This document shows positions 22,571 through 24,291 of a stretch of DNA of 24,291 nucleotides, one piece after another. A program made the translations under genes and the position numbers. Under the pieces are notes generated by a model, which worked only from the letters and a program-made list of their open reading frames with translations, had not been told where the DNA came from and searched no databases. Source of the DNA: Allosphingosinicella sp. (GTDB lineage Bacteria > Pseudomonadota > Alphaproteobacteria > Sphingomonadales > Sphingomonadaceae); contig JASLBD010000474.1 of the NCBI GenBank assembly GCA_030146745.1, positions 1 through 24,291 on the forward strand, read 5' to 3'. Positions within the stretch are counted from its first letter, which is position 1, and every line of letters begins with the position of its first letter.

Positions 22571-24291
22571 ATGACGGAACTGAAACGAATCCGCAATTTC
22601 AGCATCATCGCCCATATCGACCATGGGAAGAGCACGCTCGCCGACCGGCTGATCCAATCGACCGGGGGGCTGACCGAGCGCGAGATGACCAGCCAGGTGC
22701 TCGACAATATGGAGATCGAGCAGGAGCGCGGGATCACGATCAAGGCGCAGACGGTTCGGCTCGACTACAAGGCCCAGGACGGCGAGCATTATATCCTCAA
22801 CCTGATGGACACGCCCGGCCATGTCGACTTCGCCTACGAGGTCAGCCGAAGCCTCGCCGCCTGCGAGGGCGCGCTGCTCGTCGTCGACGCGGCCCAGGGG
22901 GTGGAGGCGCAGACCCTCGCCAACGTCTACCAGTCGATCGAGCACGACCATGAGATCGTCCCCGTCATCAACAAGATCGACCTTCCCGCCGCCGACGTCG
23001 AGAAGGTCCGCAAGGAGATAGAGGACATCGTCGGCCTGCCCGCCGACGACGCCGTCCTCACCTCGGCCAAGACCGGAATCGGAATCGCCGAGGTGCTGGA
23101 GGCGATCGTCACCCGGATCCCGCCGCCCAGGGGCGACCGCGACTCGCCGCTGAAGGCGATGCTGGTCGACAGCTGGTACGACCCCTATCTCGGAGTCGTC
23201 ATCCTGGTGCGCGTGATCGACGGCGCCATCCGCAAGGGCCAGAACGTCGCCTTCATGGCCGCCGGAACCACCCATCTGGTCGACCGCGTCGGCGCCTTCC
23301 GGCCCAAGATCGAGCAGCTCCCCGAGCTCGGGCCCGGCGAGATCGGCTTCATCACCGCCCAGATCAAGGACATCACCGAGACGAGGGTCGGCGACACGAT
23401 CACCGACGCCCGCCGCCCGGCCGCGGAGGCTTTGCCGGGCTTCAAGCTGGTCCAGCCGGTGGTGTTCTGCGGCCTCTTCCCGGTCGACGCCGCCGATTTC
23501 GAGAAGCTTCGCGAGTCGATCTCCAAGCTGCGCCTCAACGACGCGTCGTTCAGCTTCGAGATGGAGACGTCGGCCGCATTGGGCTTCGGCTTCCGCTGCG
23601 GCTTCCTCGGCCTCCTCCACCTCGAGATCATCCAGGAGCGCCTCACCCGCGAGTACGACCTAGACCTGATCACGACGGCGCCAAGCGTCATCTACAACGT
23701 CCACCTCTCCCATTCGAAGGAGGACGCGTCCCGGGAGGGAGGGCTTGGCAAAATCATCCAGCTCCACAACCCGGCCGACATGCCGGACCCGAACCGGATC
23801 GAGAGCATCGAGGAGCCGTGGATCGAGGCCGTCATCTACGTGCCGGACGAATATCTGGGGCCCATCCTCAAGCTCTGCCAGGACCGGCGCGGAATCCAGA
23901 AGAATCTGACCTACGTCGCGGGCCGCGCCCAGCTCACCTACGAGCTGCCCCTGAACGAAGTGGTGTTCGACTTCTACGACCGCCTGAAGAGCATCAGCCG
24001 CGGCTATGCCAGCTTCGACTACCACCAGATCGGCCACCGCGAGGGCGACCTCGTCAAGATGAACATCCTCGTCAACAACGAGCCGGTCGATGCCTTGTCG
24101 ATGATCGTCCACCGCGCGGCGGCGGAGGCGAGGGGGCGGCACATGTGCGAGCGCCTCAAGGACCTGATCCCGCGCCACCTCTTCAAGATCCCCATTCAGG
24201 CCGCGATCGGCGGCAAGGTGATAGCGCGGGAGACGATCGCGGCGCTGAGGAAGGACGTCACCGCCAAATGCTACGGCGGCGACATCAGCCG
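22571..24291 (+). CDS. lepA: Elongation factor 4 (LepA), 3' truncated
   Basis: The frame is open from ATG 22571 to the window edge: 573 codons of a protein usually near 600 residues, so about the last 25-30 are missing. GTPase motifs are all present: G1 AHIDHGKST (14-22), G2 RGIT (53-56), G3 DTPGH (80-84), G4 NKID (about 136-139). The LepA-specific C-terminal part is seen at [20 protein letters not shown] (from HRAA on), [20 protein letters not shown] and the KCYGGDISR near the edge, which separates it from EF-G and BipA. The GTPase acts on the ribosome, back-translocating or remodelling stalled complexes, and influences assembly. There is no strong ribosome-binding site before the ATG; the start is chosen by conservation of the [14 protein letters not shown] beginning. 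It is a housekeeping gene and gives a chromosomal anchor to the window. Confidence 0.97.
   Translation, partial: MTELKRIRNFSIIAHIDHGKSTLADRLIQSTGGLTEREMTSQVLDNMEIEQERGITIKAQTVRLDYKAQDGEHYILNLMDTPGHVDFAYEVSRSLAACEGALLVVDAAQGVEAQTLANVYQSIEHDHEIVPVINKIDLPAADVEKVRKEIEDIVGLPADDAVLTSAKTGIGIAEVLEAIVTRIPPPRGDRDSPLKAMLVDSWYDPYLGVVILVRVIDGAIRKGQNVAFMAAGTTHLVDRVGAFRPKIEQLPELGPGEIGFITAQIKDITETRVGDTITDARRPAAEALPGFKLVQPVVFCGLFPVDAADFEKLRESISKLRLNDASFSFEMETSAALGFGFRCGFLGLLHLEIIQERLTREYDLDLITTAPSVIYNVHLSHSKEDASREGGLGKIIQLHNPADMPDPNRIESIEEPWIEAVIYVPDEYLGPILKLCQDRRGIQKNLTYVAGRAQLTYELPLNEVVFDFYDRLKSISRGYASFDYHQIGHREGDLVKMNILVNNEPVDALSMIVHRAAAEARGRHMCERLKDLIPRHLFKIPIQAAIGGKVIARETIAALRKDVTAKCYGGDIS

Noticed and set aside
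22088..23620. A 510-codon open frame opposite lepA
   Set aside because: Lies against a highly conserved gene and has low-complexity Glu/Ala/Asp-rich translation.

Overview
The window is GC-rich (about 70 percent by eye) alphaproteobacterial DNA, most likely from the Sphingomonadales. This rests on the type of extragenic palindromes (CGTCATGCCGGACTTGATCC and CGTCATCCTGAACTTG families), an HWE-type histidine kinase, a GtrA/GT2/GT-C membrane glycosylation cluster, and paired cyclopropane-fatty-acid synthase genes. No tRNA, rRNA, CRISPR array or intact insertion sequence was seen.

Layout. (1) 2-433: 3' end of a MarC-family membrane protein. (2) 417-7466: a membrane glycosylation island on both strands: an STT3-like GT-C protein, a GtrA-type flippase, a SAM methyltransferase, a DPM1/GtrB-like GT2 glycosyltransferase translationally coupled to a second polytopic GT-C-like protein, and a GT87 mannosyltransferase-like protein. 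Together they fit synthesis, flipping and periplasmic use of a polyprenyl-phosphate sugar. (3) 7516-8109: a secreted protein with four EF-hand loops. (4) 8382-10975: two cyclopropane-synthase paralogues. The divergent one is intact; the one with canonical motifs carries an in-frame amber stop directly after its predicted active-site Cys. (5) 11210-13508: a PAS-GAF-PAS HWE histidine kinase overlapping a single-domain response regulator. (6) 13647-15131: divergently oriented SIMPL-domain lipoprotein and periplasmic M15-type peptidase, the latter ending in a clear intrinsic terminator.

(7) 15238-20658 is the most unusual item: one 1806-residue protein made of three homologous double-cupredoxin modules (six cupredoxin domains) joined to a C-terminal region of about 470 residues that looks like a phage tail fibre. 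All twelve ligands of a complete multicopper oxidase can be found, but they are split in permuted order: the HxxHxH and HCHxxxHxxxxM motifs lie in module 1, and the two HxH motifs lie in module 2. Module 3 has lost its ligands. A possible Shine-Dalgarno-masking hairpin precedes the gene, and two perfect 42-bp direct repeats, each holding a 26-bp palindrome, follow it.

(8) 20659-21458 has no intact gene. It holds the palindromes, AT-richer DNA, and a short relic (21154-21213) that matches the end of module 3 and stops where the tail-like region of the intact gene begins. This suggests a lost second oxidase copy without the tail. (9) 21459-24291: a CMD/AhpD-like protein, a small lipoprotein on the opposite strand, and the elongation factor LepA running off the right edge.
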